This document shows, in pieces, positions 26,518 through 37,574 of a DNA stretch of 64,000 bases (positions are counted from its first letter, which is position 1; each line of letters starts with the position of its first letter). This DNA comes from Pseudomonas sp. R-28-1W-6. Its GTDB lineage: Bacteria > Pseudomonadota > Gammaproteobacteria > Pseudomonadales > Pseudomonadaceae. The position numbers and the translations under genes were made by a program. Location of the stretch: positions 18,339 through 82,338 of the forward strand of contig NZ_WELK01000007.1 in the NCBI RefSeq assembly GCF_009799925.1. Direction: 5' to 3'. The notes under the pieces were generated by a model, which did not search any database, had not been told where the DNA came from, and was given only the letters and a program-made list of their open reading frames with translations.

Positions 26518-28392
26518 ATGACCCCACATTCGCAATTCGCCCTGCTGGGCACCCGGCGCTTCCTGCCGTTCTTCATCACCCAGCTGCTCGGCGCCTTCAA
26601 CGACAACGTGTTCAAGCAGGGGCTGATCTTCGTCATCCTGTTCAACATGGCGTTCTCGGACAAGACCGGCAACCTGCTGGTCAACTTCTGCCACCTGCTG
26701 TTCATCCTGCCGTTCTTCCTGTTCTCCGCCCTCGGCGGGCAGTTCGGCGAGAAGTTCGCCAAGGACGCGCTGATCCGCCTGATCAAGCTGGCCGAGATCG
26801 CCATCATGCTGGTCGGCGCCGCCGGTTTTTACCTCAACAGCCTGTCGCTGCTGCTGCTTGCGCTGTTCGGCATGGGCACCCATTCGGCGCTGTTCGGCCC
26901 GGTGAAGTATTCGATCCTGCCGGCCACCCTGCGCGAAGAGGAGCTGGTCGGCGGCAACGCCCTGGTGGAGATGGGCACCTTCCTGGCCATCCTCGCCGGC
27001 ACCATCGGCGCCGGGGTGATCATGTCCGGCAGCCATTCCGCCGGCCTGGTGTCCGGCGCCATCGTGCTGGTGGCGTGCCTCGGCTATCTGGTCAGCCGCA
27101 ACATCCCACGCTCGCATGCGGCGCTGCCGGAGCTGGTGCTGGACTGGAACATCTTCCGCCAGACCTGGGCCACGGTGCGCCTGGGCCTCGGTCAGCGCCC
27201 GGCGGTATCGCGCTCGCTGCTCGGCAACTCCTGGTTCTGGTTCATCGGCTCGATCTACCTGGCGCAGATCCCCGGCTTCGCCAAGGACCTGCTGCACGGC
27301 GACAAGACCGTCATCACCCTGATCCTCACCGTGTTCTCGGTGGGCATCGCGCTGGGCTCGGTGCTCTGCGAGCGCCTGTCCGGGCGCAAGGTGGAGATCG
27401 GCCTGGTGCCGTTCGGCTCGATGGGCATGACGGTGTTCGGCATCCTCCTGTGGTGGCACTCGGCGGGCTTCCCGGCCGCCGCCGAGCCCTACAGCTGGCT
27501 GACCCTGCTGGGCCAGGGCCAGGCCTGGTGGCTGCTGGCGGACATCCTCGGCATCGGCATCTTCGGCGGCTTCTACATCGTGCCGCTGTATGCGCTGATC
27601 CAGTCGCGCACCGTGGAAAGCGAGCGGGCCCGGGTGATCGCCGCCAACAACATCCTCAACGCGCTGTTCATGGTGGTGTCGGCGCTGGTGGCGATGCTCT
27701 TGCTCAACGTCGCCGGGCTGTCGATCCCGCAGCTGTTCCTGGTGGTGTCGCTGATGAACATCGCGGTCAACGCCTACATCTTCAAGATCGTTCCCGAATT
27801 CACCATGCGCTTCCTCATCTGGCTGCTCAGCCACTCGATGTACCGGGTCAAGCACCAGGGGCTGGAGGCGATCCCGGACGAGGGCGCGGCGGTGCTGGTG
27901 TGCAACCATGTGTCCTTCGTCGATGCGCTGCTGATCGGCGGCGCGGTGCGTCGGCCGATCCGTTTCGTCATGTACTACAAGATCTACAACCTGCCGGTGC
28001 TCAACTTCGTCTTCCGCACCGCCGGCACCGTGCCGATCGCCGGGCGCAGCGAGGACGAGAAGGTCTACGAGCAGGCCTTCCAGCGCATCGCCCAGTACCT
28101 GGCGGACGGCGAAGTGGTGTGCATCTTCCCCGAGGGCAAGCTGACCACCAGCGGCGAGATCGACGAGTTCAAGGCCGGGGTCGAGCGCATCCTCGCCGCC
28201 AACCCGGTGCCGGTGATCCCCATGGCGCTGCAGGGGCTGTGGGGCAGCTTCTTCAGCCGCGCGCCGCACAAGGGCCTGTTCAAGCGCTTCTGGTCGCGCA
28301 TCACCCTGGTCGCCGGCCAGCCCATGCCAGCCGACACCGGGCGCCTGGTGCTGCAGGAGCAGGTGGCGCAGCTGCGCGGTGATGTGCGCTAG
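26518..28392 (+). CDS. MFS transporter-PlsC acyltransferase fusion (Aas/LplT-like)
   Basis: A 624-residue protein. The first 410 residues form a major facilitator domain of the lysophospholipid transporter (LplT) type, with about 12 hydrophobic helices (QLLGAFNDNVFKQG near the start). The rest is a 1-acylglycerol-3-phosphate acyltransferase domain with the HX4D motif (H464, D469, in NHVSFVD) and FPEGKLT near 537. Related fusions add an acyl-ACP synthetase domain after the acyltransferase; that third domain is absent here. The likely role is uptake and re-acylation of lysophospholipids, with acyl-ACP or acyl-CoA supplied elsewhere. The start at 26518 was chosen for the AAGGA upstream; the N-terminal extension to 26398 overlaps the promoter region. 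Confidence 0.87.
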   Translation: MTPHSQFALLGTRRFLPFFITQLLGAFNDNVFKQGLIFVILFNMAFSDKTGNLLVNFCHLLFILPFFLFSALGGQFGEKFAKDALIRLIKLAEIAIMLVGAAGFYLNSLSLLLLALFGMGTHSALFGPVKYSILPATLREEELVGGNALVEMGTFLAILAGTIGAGVIMSGSHSAGLVSGAIVLVACLGYLVSRNIPRSHAALPELVLDWNIFRQTWATVRLGLGQRPAVSRSLLGNSWFWFIGSIYLAQIPGFAKDLLHGDKTVITLILTVFSVGIALGSVLCERLSGRKVEIGLVPFGSMGMTVFGILLWWHSAGFPAAAEPYSWLTLLGQGQAWWLLADILGIGIFGGFYIVPLYALIQSRTVESERARVIAANNILNALFMVVSALVAMLLLNVAGLSIPQLFLVVSLMNIAVNAYIFKIVPEFTMRFLIWLLSHSMYRVKHQGLEAIPDEGAAVLVCNHVSFVDALLIGGAVRRPIRFVMYYKIYNLPVLNFVFRTAGTVPIAGRSEDEKVYEQAFQRIAQYLADGEVVCIFPEGKLTTSGEIDEFKAGVERILAANPVPVIPMALQGLWGSFFSRAPHKGLFKRFWSRITLVAGQPMPADTGRLVLQEQVAQLRGDVR

Positions 28393-28443
28393 GTCTCGCC
28401 ACCGCCCGCCAATCCAGAGCCTGTGCAAACACGCTGACCGTAA

Positions 28444-28474
28444 GCCAACGCCCCGACTGGTTCGGGGCGTTGGC
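28444..28474 (+). terminator. Terminator after the MFS-acyltransferase gene
   Basis: GCCAACGCCCCG (28444-28455) pairs perfectly with CGGGGCGTTGGC (28463-28474), loop of seven, followed by ATTTC. Stem strength is high; the T-run is short. Confidence 0.75.
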
Positions 28475-28714
28475 ATTTCTGGGGCGCCGGCAAGTGAGCT
28501 GGGGGCAGCCCGGCAATTCGTTCAACCGACCGGCAACGAGTACCTGGATGGCCCGTTTCAGGTCATGGGCTTGCACCGTCAAGGCCATTTCCGTGTTGGA
28601 GCATTGCGCTTCCATCAGCGCCTGGGTCGTCAGGTTGTCGGCGTACCTGCTCCCCAGGTGGTGCAGCGCGGCTTTGACCCTGCGGCGATCAGGCACCTCA
28701 GTCGTGTCGCGTTG
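28475..28714. other. Noncoding stretch with a doubtful minus-strand ORF
   Basis: Between the terminator and the rof gene lies about 240 bases. A GTG-started minus-strand frame from 28696 reads plausible helical sequence (ALMEAQCSNTEMALTVQAHDL) but runs through the terminator and into the MFS gene, so it is at best a relic. No repeat or RNA was recognised. Confidence 0.35.
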
Positions 28715-28990
28715 CTAGCAGCGCGCATTGCCCAGCAGTACCCGGCCGAAACTGGCCCCTGCATCCAGCGGGGTGATGGCCAGCAGGCGGTCCATGCGCA
28801 GGCGCTGCTCGCCGTCGGGGCCGCGCACCACGAAGAACTCCTCCTTGTTCGCGCTAATGTCCGTGTTGACTGCCTCGGCCAGCAGCTCGCTGCCGTCCGT
28901 CAGCTCGATGCGCAACCGGTAATGGTGCATGCAGGCGATCTCCAGGTAGTCGTAGAGGTCGCAGGCGATGGGCTGGTAGTTGTCGTTCAT
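28715..28990 (-). CDS. rof: Rho-binding antiterminator family protein (Rof-like)
   Basis: A 91-residue protein with the Rof/YaeO signature in its first third: ACDLYDYLEIACMHHYRLR followed by a beta-rich Sm-like segment (LTDGSELLAEAVNT, EEFFVVRG). E. coli Rof binds the primary RNA site of the Rho hexamer and reduces termination. The start at 28990 begins MNDNYQPI; the longer frame to 29077 runs through a terminator and was rejected. Monocistronic on the minus strand behind a strong terminator. Confidence 0.85.
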   Translation of the reverse strand: MNDNYQPIACDLYDYLEIACMHHYRLRIELTDGSELLAEAVNTDISANKEEFFVVRGPDGEQRLRMDRLLAITPLDAGASFGRVLLGNARC

Positions 28991-29043
28991 GGCGCTTTCC
29001 CCTGATTGCTCACTGACCAGCCTAGGGCAATTTTCGCCAGGCA

Positions 29044-29068
29044 GAAAAAAGCCGGGCAGTGCCCGGCT
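29044..29068 (-). terminator. Rho-independent terminator of the purM-purN-DUF3108 unit
   Basis: On the minus strand AGCCGGGC (29068-29061), loop of three, GCCCGGCT (29057-29050), then a run of six T. It lies 19 bases after the DUF3108 stop. Confidence 0.9.
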
Positions 29069-29086
29069 CGTTCGCATCAGGAGTAC

Positions 29087-29803
29087 TTACTCCTGGATGC
29101 CCTCGACGGTGCGGCCGTTGACCGTGCCGTCCTTGAGCATGATCTGGTATTCCTTGCCGTCCTTCTCCACCTGATGCAGGCGCACCAGCAGGTAGTCCCA
29201 GTCCTTGGCGAACCACAGCACGGTCTTGCGGCTGCTCTGGGTCGGGTCGCGCACGCGCTCGACCTTGATCGCGTCGATCAGCCCGGCCTTGGTGCGCACG
29301 CGCTCCTCGCCGAGCACGCGGAAGTCGTAGACCTCGATCTCGTCGCCGTCGACCACCTGGTAGCTCATGCTCTGCTTGCCGGCGGCCACGTCTTCCTGCA
29401 GCACCAGCTGGTAGGTCGACTTGTCCTGCATGCCGCGGTTGAGGGCGAAGCGCACCGGCTCGCCGCGATCGCTGCCGATCACCTGCTTCTCGGTCCAGTC
29501 GAAGTCATGCTCGACCTGCTTGGCCTTGCCCAGGCCGCTGCGGTCGAAGCGGTAGGTCAGCGGCAGGAAGGTGCCGTTTTCCACGCGGAAGGTGCTCACT
29601 TCGCTGAGGCTGGCCACTAGCATGGCGGCCTCGAAGCTGAGCTCCCAGCGGCCGTTGTCCAGCTGCTTGAGGCTGCGACCGGCGGTACCGCTGATCGGCA
29701 GTTGTTTCCAGTCGGCGGTGTAGCTGGCCGAGAACGGGGTCAGCTCGGCTGCCGTCAGCGGCAGGCTGAACAGGGCGAGGAGCAACAACAGGGCGCGGCG
29801 CAT
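29087..29803 (-). CDS. DUF3108 periplasmic protein
   Basis: A 238-residue exported protein with a classic signal peptide (MRRALLLLLALFSLPLTAA). The mature part is beta-rich and matches the DUF3108 type found next to purN in pseudomonads (YTADWKQLPISGTAGRSL, DWDYLLVRLHQVEKDGKEY). The function is unknown; a lipid-binding or envelope role is sometimes suggested. It begins 11 bases after the purN stop and is probably the last gene of the purM-purN transcript, followed by a strong terminator. Confidence 0.85.
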   Translation of the reverse strand: MRRALLLLLALFSLPLTAAELTPFSASYTADWKQLPISGTAGRSLKQLDNGRWELSFEAAMLVASLSEVSTFRVENGTFLPLTYRFDRSGLGKAKQVEHDFDWTEKQVIGSDRGEPVRFALNRGMQDKSTYQLVLQEDVAAGKQSMSYQVVDGDEIEVYDFRVLGEERVRTKAGLIDAIKVERVRDPTQSSRKTVLWFAKDWDYLLVRLHQVEKDGKEYQIMLKDGTVNGRTVEGIQE

Positions 29804-29814
29804 CGATCGATCTC

Positions 29815-30462
29815 CTAGTTACGTAGCTGCTGTCCGCAGGGCGGCAGGGCCTGGCCATCCAATTCTGCCCCGGTGCCGCTCAGGCGCAGGCGGCCTTCGG
29901 CGAACCAGCGCATGGCCAGTGGGTAGATGCGGTGTTCTTCGGCGTGGACGCGCTGGGCCAGGCTGTCCGGCGTGTCGTCCGACTGTACCGGCACTATGGC
30001 CTGTACGACCAGGGGGCCGCCATCGAGTTCCTCGGTGACGAAGTGCACGCTGCAGCCATGCTCGCGCTCGCCGGCCTCCAGCGCCCGCTGGTGGGTGTGC
30101 AGGCCCTTGTACTTGGGCAGCAGCGAGGGGTGGATGTTCAGCAGGCGGCCGCTGTAATGGCTGACGAAGGCGGGGGTGAGGATGCGCATGAAGCCGGCCA
30201 GGATCACCAGCTGCGGGGCGAAGGCGTCGATGCACTCGACCAGGGCGGCATCGAAGGCCTCGCGGCCGTCGAACTGCTTGTGGTCGAGCACGCGGGTCGC
30301 AATCCCCGCCGCCTGGGCGCGCTGCAGGCCGTAGGCATCGGCGCGGTTGGAGATCACCGCGCAGATGCGTGCCGGGTTGCCATCCTGGGCGATGCTGTCG
30401 ATCAGGGCCTGCAGGTTGCTGCCGGACCCGGAAATCAGCACCACGACATTGCAGTCGGCCAT
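29815..30462 (-). CDS. purN: Phosphoribosylglycinamide formyltransferase
   Basis: Transfers a formyl group from 10-formyltetrahydrofolate to GAR in purine synthesis. The 215 residues match the family, with the phosphate loop SGSGSNLQAL at 10-19, LAGFMRIL, and the catalytic segment LNIHPSLLPKYKG containing the conserved asparagine and histidine. The start overlaps the purM stop by one base (TGATG), so purM and purN are coupled as in most gammaproteobacteria. Confidence 0.96.
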   Translation of the reverse strand: MADCNVVVLISGSGSNLQALIDSIAQDGNPARICAVISNRADAYGLQRAQAAGIATRVLDHKQFDGREAFDAALVECIDAFAPQLVILAGFMRILTPAFVSHYSGRLLNIHPSLLPKYKGLHTHQRALEAGEREHGCSVHFVTEELDGGPLVVQAIVPVQSDDTPDSLAQRVHAEEHRIYPLAMRWFAEGRLRLSGTGAELDGQALPPCGQQLRN

Positions 30463-31520
30463 CAGTGGGCTTTCAGGTTGTTCAGCACGACCTGGGCGGC
30501 GCCTGCGGCGGCAGTGCCGATCTGGCCGATCACCCAGGGGGCTTCACCCGAGGCACGCAGGCTGGCCAGGGTCGCTTCGACCTGGTCCTGGGCGACGCAG
30601 ATGACCATGCCGACGCCGCAGTTGAGCACGCGGTGCATCTCGTGCTCGTCGACGTTGCCTTGCTCCTGCAGCCAGTCGAACACCGCCGGGCGGGTCCAGC
30701 TGGCCACGTCGATCACCGCCTGGGCGCCTTGCGGAAGCACGCGCGGGATGTTGTCGAGCAGGCCGCCGCCAGTGATGTGGGCCATGGCCTTGACCGCGCC
30801 AGTTTCCTTGATCAGCTTGAGCAGCGGCTTGACGTAGATGCGGGTCGGCGCCATCAGCAGCTCGGTCAGCGGCTTGCCGCCCAGCTGGATGGCCTCGATG
30901 TCGGCACCGGCGACTTCGATGATCTTGCGGATCAGCGAGTAACCGTTGGAGTGCGGGCCGGAGGAGGGCAGGGCGATCAGCGCGTCGCCGCTGGCGACTT
31001 TCGAGCCGTCGATGATTTCGGCCTTTTCCACCACGCCGACGCAGAAGCCGGCCAGATCGTAGTCTTCGCCTTCGTACATGCCCGGCATCTCGGCGGTTTC
31101 ACCACCGACCAGGGAGCAGCCGGCCAGTTCGCAACCGGCGCCGATGCCGGTGACCACGGTGGCGGCCACGTCGACGTTGAGCTTGCCGGTGGCGTAGTAG
31201 TCGAGGAAGAACAGCGGCTCGGCGCCGCACACCACCAGGTCGTTGACGCACATGGCGACCAAGTCCTGGCCGATGCTGTCGTGCTTGTTCAGGTTCAGCG
31301 CCAGGCGCAGCTTGGTGCCGACGCCGTCGGTGCCGCTGACCAGTACCGGCTGCTTGTAGCCGGCGGGGATTTCGCAGAGGGCGCCGAAGCCACCCAGGCC
31401 ACCCATGACCTCCGGGCGTGCGGTGCGCTTGGCAACGCCTTTGATGCGTTCGACCAGGGCTTCGCCGGCGTCGATGTCTACACCGGCGTCCTTGTAGCTG
31501 ATGGAGGGTTGCTTGCTCAT
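30462..31520 (-). CDS. purM: Phosphoribosylformylglycinamidine cyclo-ligase
   Basis: AIR synthetase of the purine pathway, ATP-dependent ring closure of FGAM. At 352 residues it has the expected length. Motifs: [19 protein letters not shown] at the N-terminus, [11 protein letters not shown] near 62-72 (substrate site), [20 protein letters not shown] and [11 protein letters not shown]. It starts at an ATG about 210 bases from the divergent DUF2066 gene and forms an operon with purN and DUF3108. Confidence 0.97.
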   Translation of the reverse strand: MSKQPSISYKDAGVDIDAGEALVERIKGVAKRTARPEVMGGLGGFGALCEIPAGYKQPVLVSGTDGVGTKLRLALNLNKHDSIGQDLVAMCVNDLVVCGAEPLFFLDYYATGKLNVDVAATVVTGIGAGCELAGCSLVGGETAEMPGMYEGEDYDLAGFCVGVVEKAEIIDGSKVASGDALIALPSSGPHSNGYSLIRKIIEVAGADIEAIQLGGKPLTELLMAPTRIYVKPLLKLIKETGAVKAMAHITGGGLLDNIPRVLPQGAQAVIDVASWTRPAVFDWLQEQGNVDEHEMHRVLNCGVGMVICVAQDQVEATLASLRASGEAPWVIGQIGTAAAGAAQVVLNNLKAH

Positions 31521-31728
31521 GGGTTCAGGCCTTTAAGGGGGGGAATGCGGTTGTCGACCGGGCCGGGCGGGAGTCCACGCGCGTGCCGGTCTGCGAAGGC
31601 GCGCGATTTTATCAGGCTTGCCCGTCAGCGGCCACCGGCCCCGACGGTTGCCGCGTGGCGGGCGGCTGTTTAAGGTATAACCCTTCGCGTGCGCCCGTCG
31701 CACACACCTCCAGCCGTCGAGACCTCAC

Positions 31729-32754
31729 ATGCGCCTGTTCGTCCGTCTGTTTGCCCTGTGCTGTGCGCTGCTCAGCCTGCCGTCCCTTGCCGAGCCGGTC
31801 AGCGGCCTCTATCAGGTGCGCGAGGCGGTCACCAGCCAGCAGCCGGAAGAGCGCAGCGTGGTCCTGGGCAAGGCCCTGGAAACCCTGGTGCTGCGCCTGA
31901 CCGGCGACGCCAAGGCGCTGCAGGCGCCGGGTCTGGAGGGGGTGCGCAAGGACCCGCAGCAACTGGTCAGCCAGTACGTCTACGAGGGCGACACCCTGAT
32001 CGTCGACTTCGATCCAGTGACCACCGAGAACAAACTGCGCCAGGCCGGCCTGGCCCTGTGGGGCGCCAATCGCCCGGCGATCCTGGCCTGGTGGCTGAAT
32101 ACCGGGGTAGAAGGCAGCAGCCTGCTCGGCGATGGCCAGGAAGCGGCCGCGCCGCTGCGCCAGGCCGCGCAGAACCGTGGCCTGCCGCTGCGCCTGCCGC
32201 TGGCCGATCTGCAGGAACAACTGCTGGCGACCCCGGAAACCCTCGGCGCCGACCAGCCGGATGCACTGCAGCCGGCCTCCGAGCGCTATGCCGCCGATGC
32301 CTTGCTGGCCGTGCAGGCGCGCGAAGAGGCTGGCCAGTGGCAGGCCGAATGGCGCCTGTGGCTGGGCGATGGTCGCGAGCAGGGCAAGGCCCAGGGCGCC
32401 GACCAGAAGGCCCTGGCCGATGCCGTGCTGCTGGCCGTGAGCGAGCGCCTGGCGCCGCGTTTCGTGGTCAAGCCGGGGGCGGCCAGCGCCCTGCTGGTCG
32501 AGGTCCAGGGCACCAACCTGGCACGTTATGCCGAGCTGGATCGCCTGCTCGAACCCTTCGCCGCGCGCCTGATCAAGGTCAAGGGCGACCAGTTGACCTG
32601 GCGGGTCAATGCCAGCGCTGAACAGCTGCGCGCCCAGCTGGGCCTGGCCGGGCTGCAGGAAATTCCCGCCGATGCCGCGCCATTGGATGCGGCGGCGCCC
32701 GCGGCCGGCGCCCCGGTCGCGGCGCCGGCCAATCTGCTGCGTTTCCGCTGGTAG
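31729..32754 (+). CDS. DUF2066 exported protein
   Basis: A 341-residue protein with an N-terminal signal peptide (MRLFVRLFALCCALLSLPSLA). The mature region matches the DUF2066 type found beside purM and hda in pseudomonads (VVLGKALETLVLRLTGD near 45, QYVYEGDTLIVDFD). The C-terminus is an alanine/proline-rich tail that ends LLRFRW. The function is unknown; the location next to a permease and hda is conserved rather than informative. It diverges from purM. Confidence 0.85.
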   Translation: MRLFVRLFALCCALLSLPSLAEPVSGLYQVREAVTSQQPEERSVVLGKALETLVLRLTGDAKALQAPGLEGVRKDPQQLVSQYVYEGDTLIVDFDPVTTENKLRQAGLALWGANRPAILAWWLNTGVEGSSLLGDGQEAAAPLRQAAQNRGLPLRLPLADLQEQLLATPETLGADQPDALQPASERYAADALLAVQAREEAGQWQAEWRLWLGDGREQGKAQGADQKALADAVLLAVSERLAPRFVVKPGAASALLVEVQGTNLARYAELDRLLEPFAARLIKVKGDQLTWRVNASAEQLRAQLGLAGLQEIPADAAPLDAAAPAAGAPVAAPANLLRFRW

Positions 32755-32863
32755 TTTGCCGCGCTGCAGCGCCCCGCCCATCAAGCACAAGGGCTGAAGC
32801 AGCACACACAACCGCGCGCCAAGGCTCGCGGATACAGGGATGAACCGAGGCGGAGAGCCCGAG

Positions 32864-33958
32864 ATGACCGATTCAAGGCGCTGGATGTGGCTGGCCGGGC
32901 TGTTTCTCGGCGGCTGGCTGATCTACCTGCTGACCCCGATTCTTTCGCCGTTCCTGGTGGCCATGCTGCTGGCCTACCTCGGTGACCCGCTGGTCGACCG
33001 CCTGGAACGCCACAAGCTGTCGCGGACCTGGGCCGTGGTGCTGGTGTTCGGTCTGTTCAGCCTGTTGCTGCTGATTCTGCTGCTGGTGCTGCTGCCCATG
33101 CTCGGCCGCCAGCTGGTGCGCCTGTATGAGCTGGTGCCGCTGATGCTCGACCGCCTGCAGCACCAGGCGTTGCCTTGGGTGCAGGCACAGTTCGGCCTAG
33201 CCGAGGACTTCTGGCGGTTTGAACAGCTCAAGGCCGCGCTCAGCGAGCACCTGGGCAAGACCACCGATATCGCCGGCATGATTCTGGCCCAGGCCACCGC
33301 CTCCAGCCTGGCGCTGCTTGGCTGGCTGGGCAATCTGCTGCTGATTCCGGTGGTGGCCTTCTACCTGCTGCGCGACTGGGATGTGATGCTGGCCAAGCTG
33401 CGTGGCCTGCTGCCGCGGGCCCGGGAGGGCTTCATCGTGCGCCTGGTCGGCGAGTGCCACGAGGTGCTCGGTGCCTTTATCCGCGGCCAGCTGATGGTGA
33501 TGCTGGCACTGGCCGGCATCTACGCCAGTGGCCTGATGCTGGTCGGCCTGGAGCTGGGCCTGCTGATCGGCGTGCTGGCCGGGCTGGCCAGCATCGTGCC
33601 GTACATGGGCTTCATCGTCGGCTTCGGTGCGGCACTGGTGGCGGCGCTGTTCCAGTTCGGCGGCTTCGAACTGTACCCGCTGATCGGCATCGCCGTGGTG
33701 TTCGGTATCGGCCAGCTGCTCGAAGGCATGCTGCTGACGCCCTGGCTGGTCGGCGATCGGATCGGCCTGCACCCGGTGGCGGTGATCTTCGCCATCCTTG
33801 CCGGCGGCCAGCTGTTCGGCTTCACCGGCGTGCTGCTGGCCCTGCCGGTGGCGGCGATCATCATGGTTTTGCTGCGCCATGCTCATGATTTCTATAAACT
33901 TTCCGATCTCTATGGTGAGCTCGGAGCAGGTTCTGACGAACCGCCCAACCCTGCATGA
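32864..33958 (+). CDS. AI-2E family transporter (PerM/YdiK type)
   Basis: Membrane protein of 364 residues with about seven or eight helices in the typical pattern of the AI-2E/PerM family: LIYLLTPILSPFLVAMLLAY at the start and GFIVGFGAALVAALFQF later. Members export varied substrates, including sodium in some cases; the substrate here is unknown. The ATG at 32864 (MTDSRRW) follows GGCGGAG; an in-frame ATG at 32840 remains possible. The stop overlaps the hda start (ATGA). Confidence 0.87.
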   Translation: MTDSRRWMWLAGLFLGGWLIYLLTPILSPFLVAMLLAYLGDPLVDRLERHKLSRTWAVVLVFGLFSLLLLILLLVLLPMLGRQLVRLYELVPLMLDRLQHQALPWVQAQFGLAEDFWRFEQLKAALSEHLGKTTDIAGMILAQATASSLALLGWLGNLLLIPVVAFYLLRDWDVMLAKLRGLLPRAREGFIVRLVGECHEVLGAFIRGQLMVMLALAGIYASGLMLVGLELGLLIGVLAGLASIVPYMGFIVGFGAALVAALFQFGGFELYPLIGIAVVFGIGQLLEGMLLTPWLVGDRIGLHPVAVIFAILAGGQLFGFTGVLLALPVAAIIMVLLRHAHDFYKLSDLYGELGAGSDEPPNPA

Positions 33959-34659
33959 TCCCGATTCAGCTGCCCCTGGGGGTGCGTCTGCGTGACGACG
34001 CCACCTTCGCCAACTACTATCCCGGTGCCAACGCCGCGGCCCTCGGCTATGTCGAGCGCCTGTGCGAGGCCGATGCCGGCTGGACCGAAAGCCTGATCTA
34101 CCTGTGGGGTAGCGATGGCGTGGGACGCAGTCATCTGCTGCAGGCGGCCTGTCTGCGGTTCGAGCAGCGTGGCGAGTCGGTGGTCTACCTGCCGCTGGCC
34201 GAGGTGGCCGACTACGGCCCGGAGCTGCTGGACAACCTGGAGCAGTGCGAGCTGGTCTGCCTGGACGACCTGGAGGCGGTGGCCGGCCGGCCGGAGTGGG
34301 AAGAGGCGCTGTTCCACCTGTTCAATCGCTTGAGGGATTCGGGGCGGCGCCTGCTGATCGCCGCTGCCGCCGCGCCGCGCGAACTACCGATCGGCCTGGC
34401 CGACCTGCAGTCGCGCCTGACCCTGGCGCTGGTGTTCCAGCTGCATGCGCTGTCCGACGAGGACAAGCTGCGTGCCCTGCAGCTGCGTGCCTCGCGCCGC
34501 GGCCTGCACCTGACCGACGAAGTCGGGCGTTTCATCCTCAACCGTGGCGAGCGCAGCATGAGCGCATTGTTCGAGTTGCTCGAACGCCTCGACCAGGCCT
34601 CGCTGCAGGCCCAGCGCAAGCTGACCATTCCTTTCCTGAAAGAAGTGCTCGGCTGGTGA
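33955..34659 (+). CDS. hda: DnaA regulatory inactivator Hda
   Basis: DnaA-like AAA+ protein of 234 residues that stimulates hydrolysis of DnaA-bound ATP once loaded with the beta clamp, limiting re-initiation. The N-terminal clamp-binding motif QLPLGV is at residues 5-10. The P-loop is in a degenerate form (WGSDGVGRSHLL near 51-62), then the Walker B LVCLDDLE and the ERSMSALFELLERLD sensor II region. It is coupled to the permease (ATGA overlap) and followed by a strong hairpin. Confidence 0.93.
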   Translation: MIPIQLPLGVRLRDDATFANYYPGANAAALGYVERLCEADAGWTESLIYLWGSDGVGRSHLLQAACLRFEQRGESVVYLPLAEVADYGPELLDNLEQCELVCLDDLEAVAGRPEWEEALFHLFNRLRDSGRRLLIAAAAAPRELPIGLADLQSRLTLALVFQLHALSDEDKLRALQLRASRRGLHLTDEVGRFILNRGERSMSALFELLERLDQASLQAQRKLTIPFLKEVLGW

Positions 34660-34663
34660 GGTT

Positions 34664-34696
34664 CGCGCAGTAACGGCAATAGCCTGTTACTGCGCG
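34664..34696. terminator. Hairpin between convergent hda and DUF2069 genes
   Basis: CGCGCAGTAAC (34664-34674) pairs perfectly with GTTACTGCGCG (34686-34696), loop of eleven. No T-run follows on either strand, so efficiency is uncertain. Confidence 0.6.
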
Positions 34697-34703
34697 AGTC
34701 GCA

Positions 34704-36062
<1,359 letters not shown>

Positions 36063-36193
36063 GGATGGGTCGCATCTAGCCTGAGGTGGGCGCTATTCTA
36101 CCCGCCTCGGCGCGGATCAGCGCAGTCCGCCTTGCGCTCGCGGGCGGAATAGCCAGGTTGCCGCTGGACATGAACAGTTTCTAAGGAGAGGGA

Positions 36194-37417
36194 ATGCGTC
36201 AGCGACTAGAAGATGTCTCGGAGTTCTGGCGTTTCCTGGTGCAGCGCTTCTTTGCCGACCGCGCCACCCAGAGCGCCGCGGCGCTGACCTACACCACCCT
36301 GTTCGCGGTGGTGCCGATGATGACCGTGACCTTCGCCATGCTCTCGGCGATCCCGGCCTTCCAGGGCATGGGCGAGGACATCCAGAGCTTCGTCTTCCGC
36401 AACTTCGTGCCATCCTCCGGGGCCACGGTGCAGGAATACCTGCGCGAGTTCACCGTGCAGGCGCGCAAGCTGACCTGGGCCGGGGTGATCCTGCTGGCGC
36501 TCACCGCGTTCATGATGCTGGTGACCATCGAGAAGGCCTTCAACACCATCTGGCGGGTGCGCCAGCCGCGCCGCGGCGTGTCCAGCTTCCTGCTGTACTG
36601 GGCGATCCTCAGCCTGGGCCCGCTGCTGCTCGGCGTGGGCTTTGCGGTGAGCACCTACATCACCTCGCTGTCGCTGCTGTCCGGGCCGCATGCGCTGATC
36701 GGCGCCAAGACCCTGCTCGGCTTCGCCCCGCTGCTGTCCAGCGTCGCCGCCTTCACCCTGATCTACGCCACCGTGCCGAATGCCCGGGTACCGCTGCGCA
36801 ATGCGCTGCTCGGCGGCCTGTTCACCGCCGTGCTGTTCGAGGTGGCCAAGGCGCTGTTCGGCCTGTTCGTCAGCCTGTTCCCCGGCTACCAGCTGATCTA
36901 CGGCGCCTTCGCCACGGTGCCGCTGTTCCTGCTGTGGATCTACGTGTCCTGGCTGATCGTGCTGTTCGGTGCCGAGCTGGTGTGCAACCTGACGGCCTCG
37001 CGCCACTGGCGCCGCCGCGCGCTGCCAAGGGTGCTGGTGCTGTTGGGCATCCTGCGGGTATTTCACCAGCGCCAGGTGCGCGGCGTGCCGCTGCGCCATG
37101 GCGACGTGCAGCGTGAGGGCTGGCTGCTGCCGGAGAACGAGTGGGAGGAAGTGCTCGACTTCCTCGAGCGCGAACACCTGGTCTGCCGGGTCAGCGGTGG
37201 CGGCGGTTGGGTGCTGTGCCGCGACCTGGAGCATTTCAGCCTGCATCAACTGCTCAGCCGCAGCCCATGGCCGTTGCCGCGCCCCGGGCAATTGCCGGAC
37301 AAGCTCGATGATGAAGCCTGGTATCCGGGCCTGCGCCGGGCGCTGGAAATGCTCCATGAGGAACAGGCGGCGCTGTTCAGCGGCAGCCTGGCGCAGTGGC
37401 TGCGGGGCGCCGACTGA
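36194..37417 (+). CDS. YihY/BrkB family inner-membrane protein
   Basis: A 407-residue protein. The first 280 residues form the YihY/BrkB membrane domain with about six helices ([19 protein letters not shown] near 28, [30 protein letters not shown] near the end of the domain). A soluble C-terminal part of about 120 residues resembles a winged-helix-like extension and is usual in pseudomonads. It was once misnamed ribonuclease BN; its real substrate is unknown. ATG at 36194 with AAGGAGAG upstream. Confidence 0.9.
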   Translation: MRQRLEDVSEFWRFLVQRFFADRATQSAAALTYTTLFAVVPMMTVTFAMLSAIPAFQGMGEDIQSFVFRNFVPSSGATVQEYLREFTVQARKLTWAGVILLALTAFMMLVTIEKAFNTIWRVRQPRRGVSSFLLYWAILSLGPLLLGVGFAVSTYITSLSLLSGPHALIGAKTLLGFAPLLSSVAAFTLIYATVPNARVPLRNALLGGLFTAVLFEVAKALFGLFVSLFPGYQLIYGAFATVPLFLLWIYVSWLIVLFGAELVCNLTASRHWRRRALPRVLVLLGILRVFHQRQVRGVPLRHGDVQREGWLLPENEWEEVLDFLEREHLVCRVSGGGGWVLCRDLEHFSLHQLLSRSPWPLPRPGQLPDKLDDEAWYPGLRRALEMLHEEQAALFSGSLAQWLRGAD

Positions 37418-37546
37418 GGCCGGTGGTGCGCCGGGGTGGCGAAATTCGCTTTTTTACCGTTTTACCGACATCGCCTTCACGAAAGTTTCACGGCTCGGGC
37501 CATAGCCTGAGTCCACTGAAATCCCCAAGATGCAGTGCTCCTTTGA

Positions 37547-37574
37547 CCCCGCCCGCGTGCGGGGTTTTCTTTTT
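37547..37574 (+). terminator. Rho-independent terminator downstream of yihY
   Basis: CCCCGC (37547-37552) pairs with GCGGGG (37559-37564) followed by a T-rich tract TTTTCTTTTTT. It lies about 130 bases after the yihY stop, so it may end either yihY mRNA or a small RNA starting in between. Confidence 0.85.

Noticed and set aside
28301..28696. Minus-strand 131-codon frame upstream of the rof stop
   Set aside because: The start is GTG, it runs through a strong terminator and into the MFS gene, and no family is recognised. Parts look protein-like, so it may be a relic, but the evidence is too weak.
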